From contig CAZARD010000003.1 in assembly GCA_964487505.1 (NCBI GenBank), forward strand, positions 20,287 through 84,286: a stretch of DNA of 64,000 nt. The letters are read 5' to 3'. Shown here in pieces: positions 36,131-42,996 of the stretch. The position numbers and the translations under genes were made by a program. Origin of the DNA: JAFDVJ01 sp964487505. Its GTDB lineage: Bacteria; Acidobacteriota; Blastocatellia; Pyrinomonadales; Pyrinomonadaceae. The stretch's first letter is position 1. Each line of letters starts with the position of its first letter. The notes below the pieces were generated by a model. That model was not told the origin of the DNA. It saw only the letters and a list, made by a program, of their open reading frames with translations, and searched no databases.

Positions 36131-36880
36131 ATGTACAATCCGATCGTGGAAAACGAGAGATCAAGAGGGCGGGAACTGATATTGATCGCGATCATCGGTC
36201 TTTCGCTTGTCGCGGTGTACTTCATCCCACGATTCGGCCAGAATCCCGAATACCACGATTTCGCCGACAAGCGTGCGTTTTTTGGCATCCCGAATTTCTT
36301 CGACGTCATATCGAACGTCGGATTCCTGATAGTCGGTTATCTCGGTCTCAGGCTTTGTTTCAGCAGTCGTCCGGGGATCGATTGGGCCGTTCTGTTTTTC
36401 GGCGTCGCGCTCGTCAGCTTCGGGTCGGGCTATTATCATTGGTCGCCCGACAATAACACGCTCGTCTGGGACCGACTTCCGATGACGATCGGTTTTATGG
36501 GGCTCTTCATCGCGCTTCTCGCGGAGCACGCCGGCGAATCCTGGCGAAAGCTGCTGGTGCCCGCGCTGATAGTGGGAGCGGGGAGCGTTCTCTATTGGCA
36601 TTTGACCGATGACCTCAGGTTTTACGCTTGGATCCAGGCGGTGCCGCTGTTTACTGTTCCGATCGTGCTGATCCTCTTCCCGGGTCGCTTCACCCACCGG
36701 TGGCTGCTGTTGGTCGCTCTCGTGCTGTATGTCGCCGCCAAGATCACAGAGACGTTCGACGACGAGATCTTTGTCTTTCTAGGATCAACGATGAGCGGCC
36801 ATACCATCAAGCACATTCTGTCCGCACTCGGCGTGCTCGCGATCTGGTTGATGTTGAAACGGAGAGTGAGCGGTGCATAG
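36131..36880 (+). CDS. CREST-superfamily (ceramidase-like) membrane protein
   Basis: 249 residues with about seven membrane helices. The conserved polar residues of the alkaline ceramidase/PAQR/Per1 (CREST) superfamily are visible: FGSGYYHWSPDNNTLVWDRLPM supplies the S, H and D positions, and MSGHTIKHILSALG near the C-terminus supplies the two His. These enzymes are zinc-dependent amide hydrolases in membranes. A lipid amidase activity is plausible but unproven for bacterial members. ATG 36131 is used; a TTG one codon earlier is also possible. The end of the gene runs into an AGTGCAA-type repeat. Confidence 0.75.
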   Translation: MYNPIVENERSRGRELILIAIIGLSLVAVYFIPRFGQNPEYHDFADKRAFFGIPNFFDVISNVGFLIVGYLGLRLCFSSRPGIDWAVLFFGVALVSFGSGYYHWSPDNNTLVWDRLPMTIGFMGLFIALLAEHAGESWRKLLVPALIVGAGSVLYWHLTDDLRFYAWIQAVPLFTVPIVLILFPGRFTHRWLLLVALVLYVAAKITETFDDEIFVFLGSTMSGHTIKHILSALGVLAIWLMLKRRVSGA

Positions 36881-36965
36881 TGGATAATGCGAAAGGTGCC
36901 GGCATTGGTTGTTTCGTGTTAAGGAAATTGGGACGTTCCTGGGCTTTCGTTTTGCACTTTGCACT
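36872..36965. repeat. AGTGCAA heptad repeat, degenerate inverted pair
   Basis: The left arm (36872-36898) reads GTGCATAGTGGATAATGC and overlaps the last codons of the CREST gene. The right arm (36949-36965) reads TTTTGCACTTTGCACTG in inverted orientation. The same unit, undegraded, forms the array at 63933-64000. Confidence 0.65.
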
Positions 36966-36988
36966 GAAATTACGCCGCTCGCTATGAT
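36959..36988 (+). promoter_or_regulatory. mnmA promoter with repeat-derived -35 box
   Basis: TTGCAC (36959-36964), an 18-bp spacer and TATGAT (36983-36988). The -35 hexamer is part of the inverted AGTGCAA heptad arm. The predicted start of transcription coincides with ATG 36996, so the mRNA would be leaderless or nearly so. Confidence 0.55.
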
Positions 36989-36995
36989 TTGATTT

Positions 36996-38108
36996 ATGAA
37001 GATCGCGGTCGCAATGAGCGGCGGCGTCGATTCGTCGGCAGCCGCGGCGCTTCTCAAGGAGCAAGGTCATGAACTCGTCGGGTTCACGATGCAGCTGTGG
37101 AATCAGCGGCGTCACATCAACGTCGATGAGAACGGCGATCCTTTGCCGTCGCGATGCTGTTCTCTCGACGATGTTTACGACGCGCGACGGGTGGCCGAAA
37201 GCCTCGGTTTCCCTTTCTATGTGCTGAACCTCGAGCGTGATTTCGAACGCGATGTTGTCGAGCCGTTCGTGCAAAGCTACCTGAGCGGCGAAACGCCGAT
37301 CCCGTGCGTGGCGTGCAATTCGCGCCTGAAGTTCGCGTCGCTCGACAAGATGGCTCTCAGCCTCGGTTGCGAAAAGGTCGCGACGGGGCACTACGCGCGG
37401 GTCGAGTATGACGCCGTGCGCGACCGTTACAGACTTTTCCGCGGCAAGAATCATTGGAAGGACCAGACCTATTTCCTCTGGGAACTGACGCAGGACCAGC
37501 TTTCGCGCTCGCTGTTTCCGCTGGGCGATATGCTGAAATCCGAGGTTCGCGACATCGCCCGCGGTTCGAATCTCTACACCGCCGAGAAACAGGAATCGCA
37601 GGAGATATGCTTCGTCCCCGACGGCGATTATTCGGGCTTTATCGACCGGTATCTTGAGCACGAACATCGTTTTGGCGAATTGCCCGAGCCGGGCGATATC
37701 GTCAACACGCGAGGCGAAAAGATCGGCGAGCATTCCGGAATCCACCGGTACACGATCGGACAGCGCCGCGGGCTTGGGATCGCGCACGAGAGGCCGCTTT
37801 ATGTCGTTCAGATCGAACGTCTCAAGAATCAGATCATCGCCGGTGAAAAAGAGGAACTCGATGCCTATGAATTTACCGCAAAGGGCGTGAATTGGGTCGC
37901 GTTCGACGAACCTTCCGAACCCGTGCGCGCAAACGTCAAGATCCGCTATCGCCACGAGCCGGCGTCGGCGACGATCCACGCGCTTCCCGAGAACCGGGCG
38001 CGTATTGTCTTTGACGAGCCGCAGGCTGCGATCACGCCGGGCCAGGCGACCGTCTGGTACCGCGGGGAAGAAACGATCGGCGGCGGTTGGATCGAGAAAC
38101 CGGAGTAA
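36996..38108 (+). CDS. mnmA: tRNA-specific 2-thiouridylase MnmA
   Basis: 370 residues, standard length. The ATP-binding PP-loop is AMSGGVDSSAAAALL at the N-terminus. The catalytic pair is Cys107 (in CVACNSRLKF) and Cys205 (in SQEICFVPDGDY). The C-terminal beta-barrel contains YTIGQRRGLG and the RARIVFDEPQAAITPGQ segment. MnmA activates U34 of tRNA-Lys, -Glu and -Gln with ATP and transfers sulfur to give 2-thiouridine, which supports accurate decoding. No Shine-Dalgarno sequence is seen; the promoter suggests a leaderless transcript. Confidence 0.96.
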   Translation: MKIAVAMSGGVDSSAAAALLKEQGHELVGFTMQLWNQRRHINVDENGDPLPSRCCSLDDVYDARRVAESLGFPFYVLNLERDFERDVVEPFVQSYLSGETPIPCVACNSRLKFASLDKMALSLGCEKVATGHYARVEYDAVRDRYRLFRGKNHWKDQTYFLWELTQDQLSRSLFPLGDMLKSEVRDIARGSNLYTAEKQESQEICFVPDGDYSGFIDRYLEHEHRFGELPEPGDIVNTRGEKIGEHSGIHRYTIGQRRGLGIAHERPLYVVQIERLKNQIIAGEKEELDAYEFTAKGVNWVAFDEPSEPVRANVKIRYRHEPASATIHALPENRARIVFDEPQAAITPGQATVWYRGEETIGGGWIEKPE

Positions 38109-38149
38109 GGCTCCAGAATCAGGTCCCTTGAGAGACCCGAGCCGCCGAC

Positions 38150-38300
38150 CGTTCGTGTCGGGTTCGTGCGGCTTCGCGGATGAAAAACGCTGACATCCAC
38201 GAAACAGCACCAAGGTGACGCGAAGAGCACTTCAGGCCACGATTTGTGGATTTCGTTGGAATCCTGGAACGTGGAATCCGAGATTCAACAATTCCAGCTC
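38150..38300. repeat. Intergenic TTCGTG-type and TGGAATC-type repeats
   Basis: The 38109-38342 spacer holds two repeat remnants. At 38150-38212 TTCGTGT/TTCGTGC/TTCGCGGATG units face CATCCACGAA units. At 38255-38297 TGGAATC/TGGAAC units face ATTCAAC/ATTCCAG units. Both are inverted pairs. No gene is seen. Confidence 0.6.
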
Positions 38301-38342
38301 GTGGCACATTACCCGATGTGGCCGCGGAAGTTCTGAAAAGTC

Positions 38343-38912
38343 GTGATCAAGCGCGAACTGCGAAAGACATACCTTGGGAAGATGTCCTCGATCCGCTCTC
38401 AGGATCGGCGGTTGTTCTCGACCGCGATCGTGGACCGACTTTTCGAAGAATTCGACTTTTCTGAGATTCGTGTCGTTCATCTCTTTCTCTCGATCGACTC
38501 AAATAGCGAGGTTGACACGCGGCCGTTGATCGACCGCGTTCGCGCCGATTTTCCCGCCATCAGAATCGCCGTCCCGAGGGTCAGCGGCGATGATCTGGAA
38601 TCGCTTGTTTTGGATGAAAGCACGCAGCTGGAGCTCAGCAGTTGGAATGTTCCTGAACCGGTTGACGACCGGTTCGTTGAACCGCAAACCATCGATCTGG
38701 TCGTCGTTCCGCTGCTCGCTTTCGATCGTCGCGGCTACCGCGTCGGTTATGGAAAGGGCTTCTACGATCGATTCTTTAAGACCTGCCGCAATGACTGCCT
38801 GAAGGTTGGCGTGAGTTTTTTTCCACCTGCGGAAAGCATCGAGGACACAAATGAAAACGACGTCAGGCTGAACTACTGCCTGACGCCGATTCAAACCTAC
38901 AAATTCGACTGA
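38343..38912 (+). CDS. 5-formyltetrahydrofolate cyclo-ligase
   Basis: 189 residues starting with GTG. The family signature RRGYRVGYGKGFYDRFF forms the ATP/folate site, and the N-terminal KRELRKTYLGKM carries the basic nucleotide-binding residues. The enzyme converts 5-formyl-THF with ATP to 5,10-methenyl-THF in the cytosol, returning this inhibitory folate to the one-carbon pool. Its stop codon abuts the stop of the convergent mscL gene with no bases between. Confidence 0.9.
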   Translation: MIKRELRKTYLGKMSSIRSQDRRLFSTAIVDRLFEEFDFSEIRVVHLFLSIDSNSEVDTRPLIDRVRADFPAIRIAVPRVSGDDLESLVLDESTQLELSSWNVPEPVDDRFVEPQTIDLVVVPLLAFDRRGYRVGYGKGFYDRFFKTCRNDCLKVGVSFFPPAESIEDTNENDVRLNYCLTPIQTYKFD

Positions 38913-39335
38913 TCACTTCTTTTCCTTGAGCAGATCGCGTATCTCCGCGAGCAGCGCTTCCTGCGGCGGCGGGGGCGTCGCGGCGGCAAGCTTGGCGAAA
39001 TAACCCATCGCCCATTTCGCAAGAATGAACATCACGAAACCGACGATGAAAAAGTTGATCAGATCGCTGATCAACTGCCCGTAACGCAACAGCGGCTCGC
39101 CTTTCTTGACGGCCGCGTCGATCTGCTCGGCAGTTGCCCCTGACGCGAGCTTTCCGCTCAGATCGACGAACTTCGTCTTGAAATCGGATGTCCCGAAGAT
39201 GGCACCGACGATCGGCATTATTATCCCTTCGGTGAACGTCGAGACGATCTTTCCGAATGCGGCTCCCATAATGACGCCGATCGCGAGGTCGAGCACGTTC
39301 CCGCGACCGAGAAAAGCCTTAAATTCCTTCCACAT
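38913..39335 (-). CDS. mscL: Large-conductance mechanosensitive channel MscL
   Basis: 140 residues, as expected. MWKEFKAFLGRGNVLDLAIG gives the cytoplasmic N-helix and start of TM1 with the GVIMGAAFG pore helix. TM2 is INFFIVGFVMFILAKW, followed by the C-terminal helical bundle ALLAEIRDLLKEKK. The homopentamer opens at high membrane tension and protects against osmotic downshock. ATG 39335 has a strong Shine-Dalgarno (AGAGGAGA) and the conserved N-terminus, so the longer frame to 39380 is rejected. Confidence 0.95.
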   Translation of the reverse strand: MWKEFKAFLGRGNVLDLAIGVIMGAAFGKIVSTFTEGIIMPIVGAIFGTSDFKTKFVDLSGKLASGATAEQIDAAVKKGEPLLRYGQLISDLINFFIVGFVMFILAKWAMGYFAKLAAATPPPPQEALLAEIRDLLKEKK

Positions 39336-39414
39336 AGTATCTTCTCCTCTGTCGAAAATTGAATCGGGGTATGCCTGCACGTTATTTCATTTGCTTCATC
39401 GGGTCAAGACAAGT

Positions 39415-39465
39415 CGATTTTGGATTTTGGATTTTGGATTTTGGATTTTGGATTTTGGATTTTGG
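39415..39465. repeat. GGATTTT heptad tandem array (single arm)
   Basis: Six to seven near-perfect head-to-tail copies of GGATTTT, the cleanest array of this family in the window. No inverted partner nearby. It lies between mscL and the pta-like gene. Confidence 0.9.
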
Positions 39466-39548
39466 AAAGAAGCTGCCGCGGCCGGAACTTTTCGGTCAAA
39501 CGCGATTTCGCGACATTCGCAAATCAACGAGAATAGATGCGAGATTTC

Positions 39549-39611
39549 TTGAATCTTGAACTTTGAATCTTGAACATTGAATCTTGAACTTTGAATCTTG
39601 AATCTTCAAAC
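39549..39611. repeat. TTGAATC heptad tandem array
   Basis: Nine consecutive 7-bp units alternating TTGAATC, TTGAACT and TTGAACA and ending TTCAAAC. Its last part lies in the 55-bp stretch repeated across the N gap. It is a different family from the GGATTTT array 85 bp upstream. Confidence 0.9.
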
Positions 39612-39786
39612 AGTTTTTCTGGCCTGCGACTNNNNNNNNNNNNNNNNNNNNNNNNNNNNNNNNNNNNNNNNNNNNNNNNNNNNNNNNNNNNNNNNNNNNN
39701 NNNNNNNNNNNNNNNNNNNNNNNNNNNNNNNTTGAATCTTGAACTTTGAATCTTGAATCTTCAAACAGTTTTTCTGGCCTGCGACT
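39577..39786. other. N gap flanked by identical 55-bp copies
   Basis: Bases 39577-39631 and 39732-39786 are identical over exactly 55 bp and flank 100 N (39632-39731). As at 8201-8410, this points to an unmerged one-k-mer contig overlap. The stop codon of the pta-like gene lies inside the downstream copy. Confidence 0.85.
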
Positions 39787-40765
39787 GAACGGCCGTGATC
39801 GCGACGGCATCGACGATGTCTTCCGCCTTGCAGCCTCGAGACAAGTCGTTGCAAGGACGGTCGAGCCCTTGAAGGATCGGCCCGATCGCGGTTCCGCCCG
39901 TCAAACGCTCGGTGAGCTTGTAGGCGATGTTTCCCGAATTGAGATCCGGAAAGATGAGGACATTCGCGCGGCCGGCGACGGGCGATCCTTTCGCCTTTGA
40001 TTCCGCGACCGACGGCACGAGCGCCGCGTCGGCCTGGAGCTCGCCGTCGATCTCGAGCTCGGGCATCCGAGCGCGGACCGTCTTGACCGCTTCGATGATC
40101 TTGTCGAGCGATTTATGCTTCGCGCTTCCCTTGGTCGAGAACGAGAGCATCGCGACGCGTGGTTCGACGCCGAGCAGCGCACGGCACGAATCGGCCGAGG
40201 CCACAGCGATCTCGGCAAGTTCCGTCGCGTCGGGGTCGATCACGACGCCGCAGTCGGCATAGATCATCGATCCGTTCGCGCCGAATTTCTTGTCAGGAAC
40301 GACCATCAGAAAAAACGACGAAACGATCCGAAATCCGGCCCGCACTCCGATGCATCGGAGCGCCGCCGCGACCGTATGCGCCGTCGTGTTCGTCGCGCCG
40401 GCCACAGACCCGTCGGCTTTTCCGAGTTTGACGAGCAGATTGCCGTAGTAAAGCGGGTCCTTGACGGCGTTCTCGGCCTCTTCGAGCGTGACCCCTTTGG
40501 CGCGCCGCAGTTCGTGGTAAAGTCGGGCGATCTTTCCGCGCTCGTGCGCCTTGCGGTGGTCGATGATCTCGACGCCGGCAAGATCCGCGCCCGCCGCCGC
40601 GGCCGTCTCGCGGATCTTCTCGTCACTGCCGATGAGCGTGATCCGGGCGAGCTTTTCACGAACACAGATCTCGGCCGCCCTGATCGTGCGCGGGTCCTCG
40701 CCTTCCGGCAGAATGATATGCTGAATGTCGGACGCGGCCTTTGAGCGGATCTTTTCGAGAATCAT
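39761..40765 (-). CDS. pta: Phosphate acetyltransferase
   Basis: 334 residues, the length of the short single-domain (PtaA/EutD-type) phosphotransacetylases. Features include the N-terminal IILPEGEDPRTIRAA, the GSVAGATNTTAHTVAAALR phosphate/CoA-binding region, and C-terminal NVLIFPDLNSGNIAYKL and GPILQGLDRPCNDLSRG. The enzyme interconverts acetyl-CoA and acetyl phosphate with CoA release. No acetate kinase gene is adjacent. ATG 40765 is chosen; the frame upstream to 40885 runs into the tRNA gene. The last residues (QSQARKTV) lie in the sequence duplicated across the gap and should be checked. Confidence 0.93.
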   Translation of the reverse strand: MILEKIRSKAASDIQHIILPEGEDPRTIRAAEICVREKLARITLIGSDEKIRETAAAAGADLAGVEIIDHRKAHERGKIARLYHELRRAKGVTLEEAENAVKDPLYYGNLLVKLGKADGSVAGATNTTAHTVAAALRCIGVRAGFRIVSSFFLMVVPDKKFGANGSMIYADCGVVIDPDATELAEIAVASADSCRALLGVEPRVAMLSFSTKGSAKHKSLDKIIEAVKTVRARMPELEIDGELQADAALVPSVAESKAKGSPVAGRANVLIFPDLNSGNIAYKLTERLTGGTAIGPILQGLDRPCNDLSRGCKAEDIVDAVAITAVQSQARKTV

Positions 40766-40778
40766 AATCAAATTGAAA

Positions 40779-40841
40779 AACCACGAAATCACGTTCACAC
40801 GATCGCGCGGTTCGTGTTTGTTCGTGCTTTCGCGGTTTCGG
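40779..40841. repeat. TTCGTG-type inverted repeat between pta and tRNA-Ser
   Basis: The left arm 40779-40802 (AACCACGAAATCACG...) and right arm 40811-40841 (TTCGTGTTTGTTCGTG...) are approximate reverse complements with an 8-bp loop. The unit is related to the repeats at 38150 and 41076. Confidence 0.65.
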
Positions 40842-40847
40842 AAATTA

Positions 40848-40933
40848 TGGCGGAGGGGACAGGACTCGAACCTGCAAGCCCGCAAGGGCGGTAGTTTTCA
40901 AGACTACTGCATTACCAATTATGCTACCCCTCC
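40848..40933 (-). tRNA. tRNA-Ser (anticodon UGA)
   Basis: 86 nt on the minus strand. The acceptor stem is GGAGGGG/CCCCTCC with discriminator G and encoded CCA (complement of 40848-40850). The anticodon stem GTAGT/ACTAC closes the loop CTTGAAA, so the anticodon is TGA, reading UCA serine codons. A long variable arm (CGCCCTTGCGGGC) is typical of class II tRNA-Ser, and the T loop GGTTCGAGTCC is present. This agrees with serine identity. Confidence 0.95.
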
Positions 40934-41075
40934 GCGAGGTGAATCTGAAATATATCGCATAGCGGTAGAAGTCGCAAGAGTTTGTCGGATCTCACGGGGA
41001 AGTATGGGTCGGAAAAGGACGGGACAAAAAACCGTTAATCCCAAATTAAGCGATAGGGGGATTTAACCGCTTTTC

Positions 41076-41143
41076 GCCACCGATTGCACGAATTCTCACG
41101 TATTACTCTGTGTTTTGTTCTTGGAATTCGTGAAATCCGTGGC
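41076..41143. repeat. GAATTCGTG-type inverted repeat
   Basis: The arms 41076-41095 and 41124-41143 are 20-bp reverse complements with two mismatches, separated by 28 bp. They lie between tRNA-Ser and the TlpA-like gene. No gene is seen elsewhere in 40934-41169. Confidence 0.75.
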
Positions 41144-41169
41144 AGAATTCTTCAAATGCGCAATCCGGG

Positions 41170-41712
41170 TTAATCAACCTTGGCCTGAGAGTTCTCCAGA
41201 AGCCGTTTGATCTGTAACGTGACCTTTTCGGTCTTGTCCCAACCGCTCGCTTTCAGTTCGATCTCGCCCTGCTGATTGACCACGAAATAGGCCGGGAATC
41301 CCATATTCAGATTTCCCTCGCGATCGCGGTCGGCGTATTTGACGAGCACGCCGAAACTCGCCGGCATCAGGCTGAAGTTGAACGGTCTCTTCTGAAGATA
41401 ACCCTCGACGAGCGTCGGATTGTCCGCCGTCAAACCCAGGAAGACGACGTCCTTGTCCTTGAAGTCGGCGGCCAAGCGGTTAAGTTTCGGTATCTCGGCA
41501 TCGCATATCGCGCATTTTGTTGACCAAAAGGTCATCAGCACGACCTTGCCGCGCAGCGACTCCAGTTCGACCGTTTGCCCGTCGAGGGTCACGCCGGAGA
41601 AATTTTCCGCCAGCGGTTTGTTCTGCTGCGCGAACGCCGTCGCGGCTGCGACCGCGACCAGAACTATCAAGATCAGGCTTTTTGAGAAACTCATCGGAAG
41701 ACTGTTGAACAT
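41170..41712 (-). CDS. TlpA/ResA-like thioredoxin-fold protein
   Basis: 180 residues. A signal peptide ends near AAATAFA, then an AhpC/Redoxin-type thioredoxin fold follows: FSGVTLDGQTVELESLRGKVVLMTFWSTKCAICDAEIP with a CxxC motif (CAIC) and a later cis-Pro segment GFPAYFVV. Such exported proteins reduce disulfides, for example in cytochrome c maturation, or act as thiol peroxidases. No partner gene is adjacent. The start could be ATG 41712 or ATG 41694; both give a usable signal peptide. A 7-3-7 palindrome overlaps the first start. Confidence 0.85.
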   Translation of the reverse strand: MFNSLPMSFSKSLILIVLVAVAAATAFAQQNKPLAENFSGVTLDGQTVELESLRGKVVLMTFWSTKCAICDAEIPKLNRLAADFKDKDVVFLGLTADNPTLVEGYLQKRPFNFSLMPASFGVLVKYADRDREGNLNMGFPAYFVVNQQGEIELKASGWDKTEKVTLQIKRLLENSQAKVD

Positions 41713-41720
41713 TGTTCAAC
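41704..41720. promoter_or_regulatory. 7-3-7 palindrome over the TlpA-like start codon
   Basis: Perfect inverted repeat GTTGAAC-ATT-GTTCAAC spanning ATG 41712. If translation really starts at 41694, it would lie in the leader and could be an operator or mRNA hairpin. Its length and 3-bp spacing resemble the palindrome at 12212-12228. Confidence 0.35.
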
Positions 41721-41778
41721 CTATGATAAATAAACACGCAATCAAAGTGGATTCCCGAATTTTCGAACCCATCGATTG

Positions 41779-41787
41779 TGCTAGAAT
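41779..41787 (+). promoter_or_regulatory. Extended -10 promoter of recF
   Basis: TGC-TAGAAT ends 7 bp before ATG 41794, so transcription would start at or next to the start codon, giving a leaderless mRNA. No clear -35 box. Confidence 0.4.
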
Positions 41788-41793
41788 TCGCCT

Positions 41794-42894
41794 ATGCTTC
41801 TTGAATCGATCGAGGCGCAGAACTTCCGCAACCTCACCGGCCGGATCGAATGCGGAAACCGTCTCAATGTCATCTTCGGCGAAAACGGCCAGGGAAAAAC
41901 GAACTGGCTCGAGGCCATTTATCTGCTCGCGACCTCAAAATCATTCAGGACCGCGAAGCTGAGCGAATCCGTGCGTTTCGGAGAAGACCTCGCGATCGTC
42001 CGCGGCCGCGTCAAAAAGAGTGCCGAAATCAGCCACGAATTGCAAGTCGCGATCCAAGGCGGGTCCAAATTGCTTTCGGTAAACGGCAAGAAGGAAACCA
42101 TCGGCCGATACCTCGGAGAACTTCACGCCGTCGTGTTCAATTCAGACGAACTGGAGATCGTGCGCGGTAATCCTGACGCCCGGCGACGGTTTCTCGACAA
42201 TGGGATCGTCGCGATCTATCCGGCCTTCGTGCAAACGCTCACCGATTACGGCCGGGTCGTCAAGCAGAAGAATTCACTTTTGCAGACAGCCGCCGACAAA
42301 GGATATTCGCTTGAGAAGACCGGGGACCTTTTGGAGCCCTGGAACGAACAACTCGCGGCGCTGGCGACACGCATCCACAAGGCGCGGGTGAGGTTCGTTG
42401 AGCGCCTAAACACGGTTCTCGAGCGCAAGCTGTTCGGTCGCGAGGAGATCTCGATCCGCTACGTCTCGTCGCTCGAGGGCAAGGGCGATCTTGGGGATTA
42501 CGCCGCGCTGATCGAAGAGAGGCTGAAACTTCGAGTGCAGGCGGAACTCGTCGCCGGGCATTCGCTGATCGGAATACATCGCGACGATCTCGAGGTCTCG
42601 TTCGACGGCCGCGATCTTCGAAAATTCGGTTCGAGCGGTCAGCAGCGCAGCGCGCTTCTGATACTGCTGATCGCGACGGTTTCAGTATTTTTTGAGCAGA
42701 ACCAGGAGTATCCGCTGTTTCTTCTCGACGATATCGACGCCGAACTCGACTACGGCCGAATCGCCCAACTTCTTGAATTCCTGGGCGACAAAACGCAGAC
42801 CTTCGTGACGACGTCCAAGGACAGTTTCATCGACCGATTCGGTGCCGCCGCGAATATCTTCGAGATCGTCGGCGGAGCAATGAAATCAAGCTGA
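41794..42894 (+). CDS. recF: DNA replication and repair protein RecF
   Basis: 366 residues, normal length. The Walker A motif is FGENGQGKTN (about residues 28-37), specific in form to RecF. The ABC signature is FGSSGQQRSALLI, and Walker B is LFLLDDIDAELD. RecF with RecO and RecR loads RecA at single-strand gaps in the cytosol. It lies 102 bp upstream of gyrB, the order common in bacterial origin-region operons, but dnaA and dnaN are not in the window. Confidence 0.95.
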   Translation: MLLESIEAQNFRNLTGRIECGNRLNVIFGENGQGKTNWLEAIYLLATSKSFRTAKLSESVRFGEDLAIVRGRVKKSAEISHELQVAIQGGSKLLSVNGKKETIGRYLGELHAVVFNSDELEIVRGNPDARRRFLDNGIVAIYPAFVQTLTDYGRVVKQKNSLLQTAADKGYSLEKTGDLLEPWNEQLAALATRIHKARVRFVERLNTVLERKLFGREEISIRYVSSLEGKGDLGDYAALIEERLKLRVQAELVAGHSLIGIHRDDLEVSFDGRDLRKFGSSGQQRSALLILLIATVSVFFEQNQEYPLFLLDDIDAELDYGRIAQLLEFLGDKTQTFVTTSKDSFIDRFGAAANIFEIVGGAMKSS

Positions 42895-42996
42895 AAATCA
42901 AGTATTTATTGCCGTTTAGCGTTTTTTGAATTCGCCCGAAAATGTTAAAATGGCGTTTTCATCCGGCAACGTTAGAATCGAGAAAGAGGTACTAAA

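Noticed and set aside
38109..38342. Possible 6S RNA upstream of the 5-formyl-THF cyclo-ligase gene
   Set aside because: The position is right and a GAGCCGC/GCGGCTT stem exists, but the central-bubble layout could not be built and most of the sequence belongs to intergenic repeat types seen elsewhere (40779, 41076, 50082, 61295).
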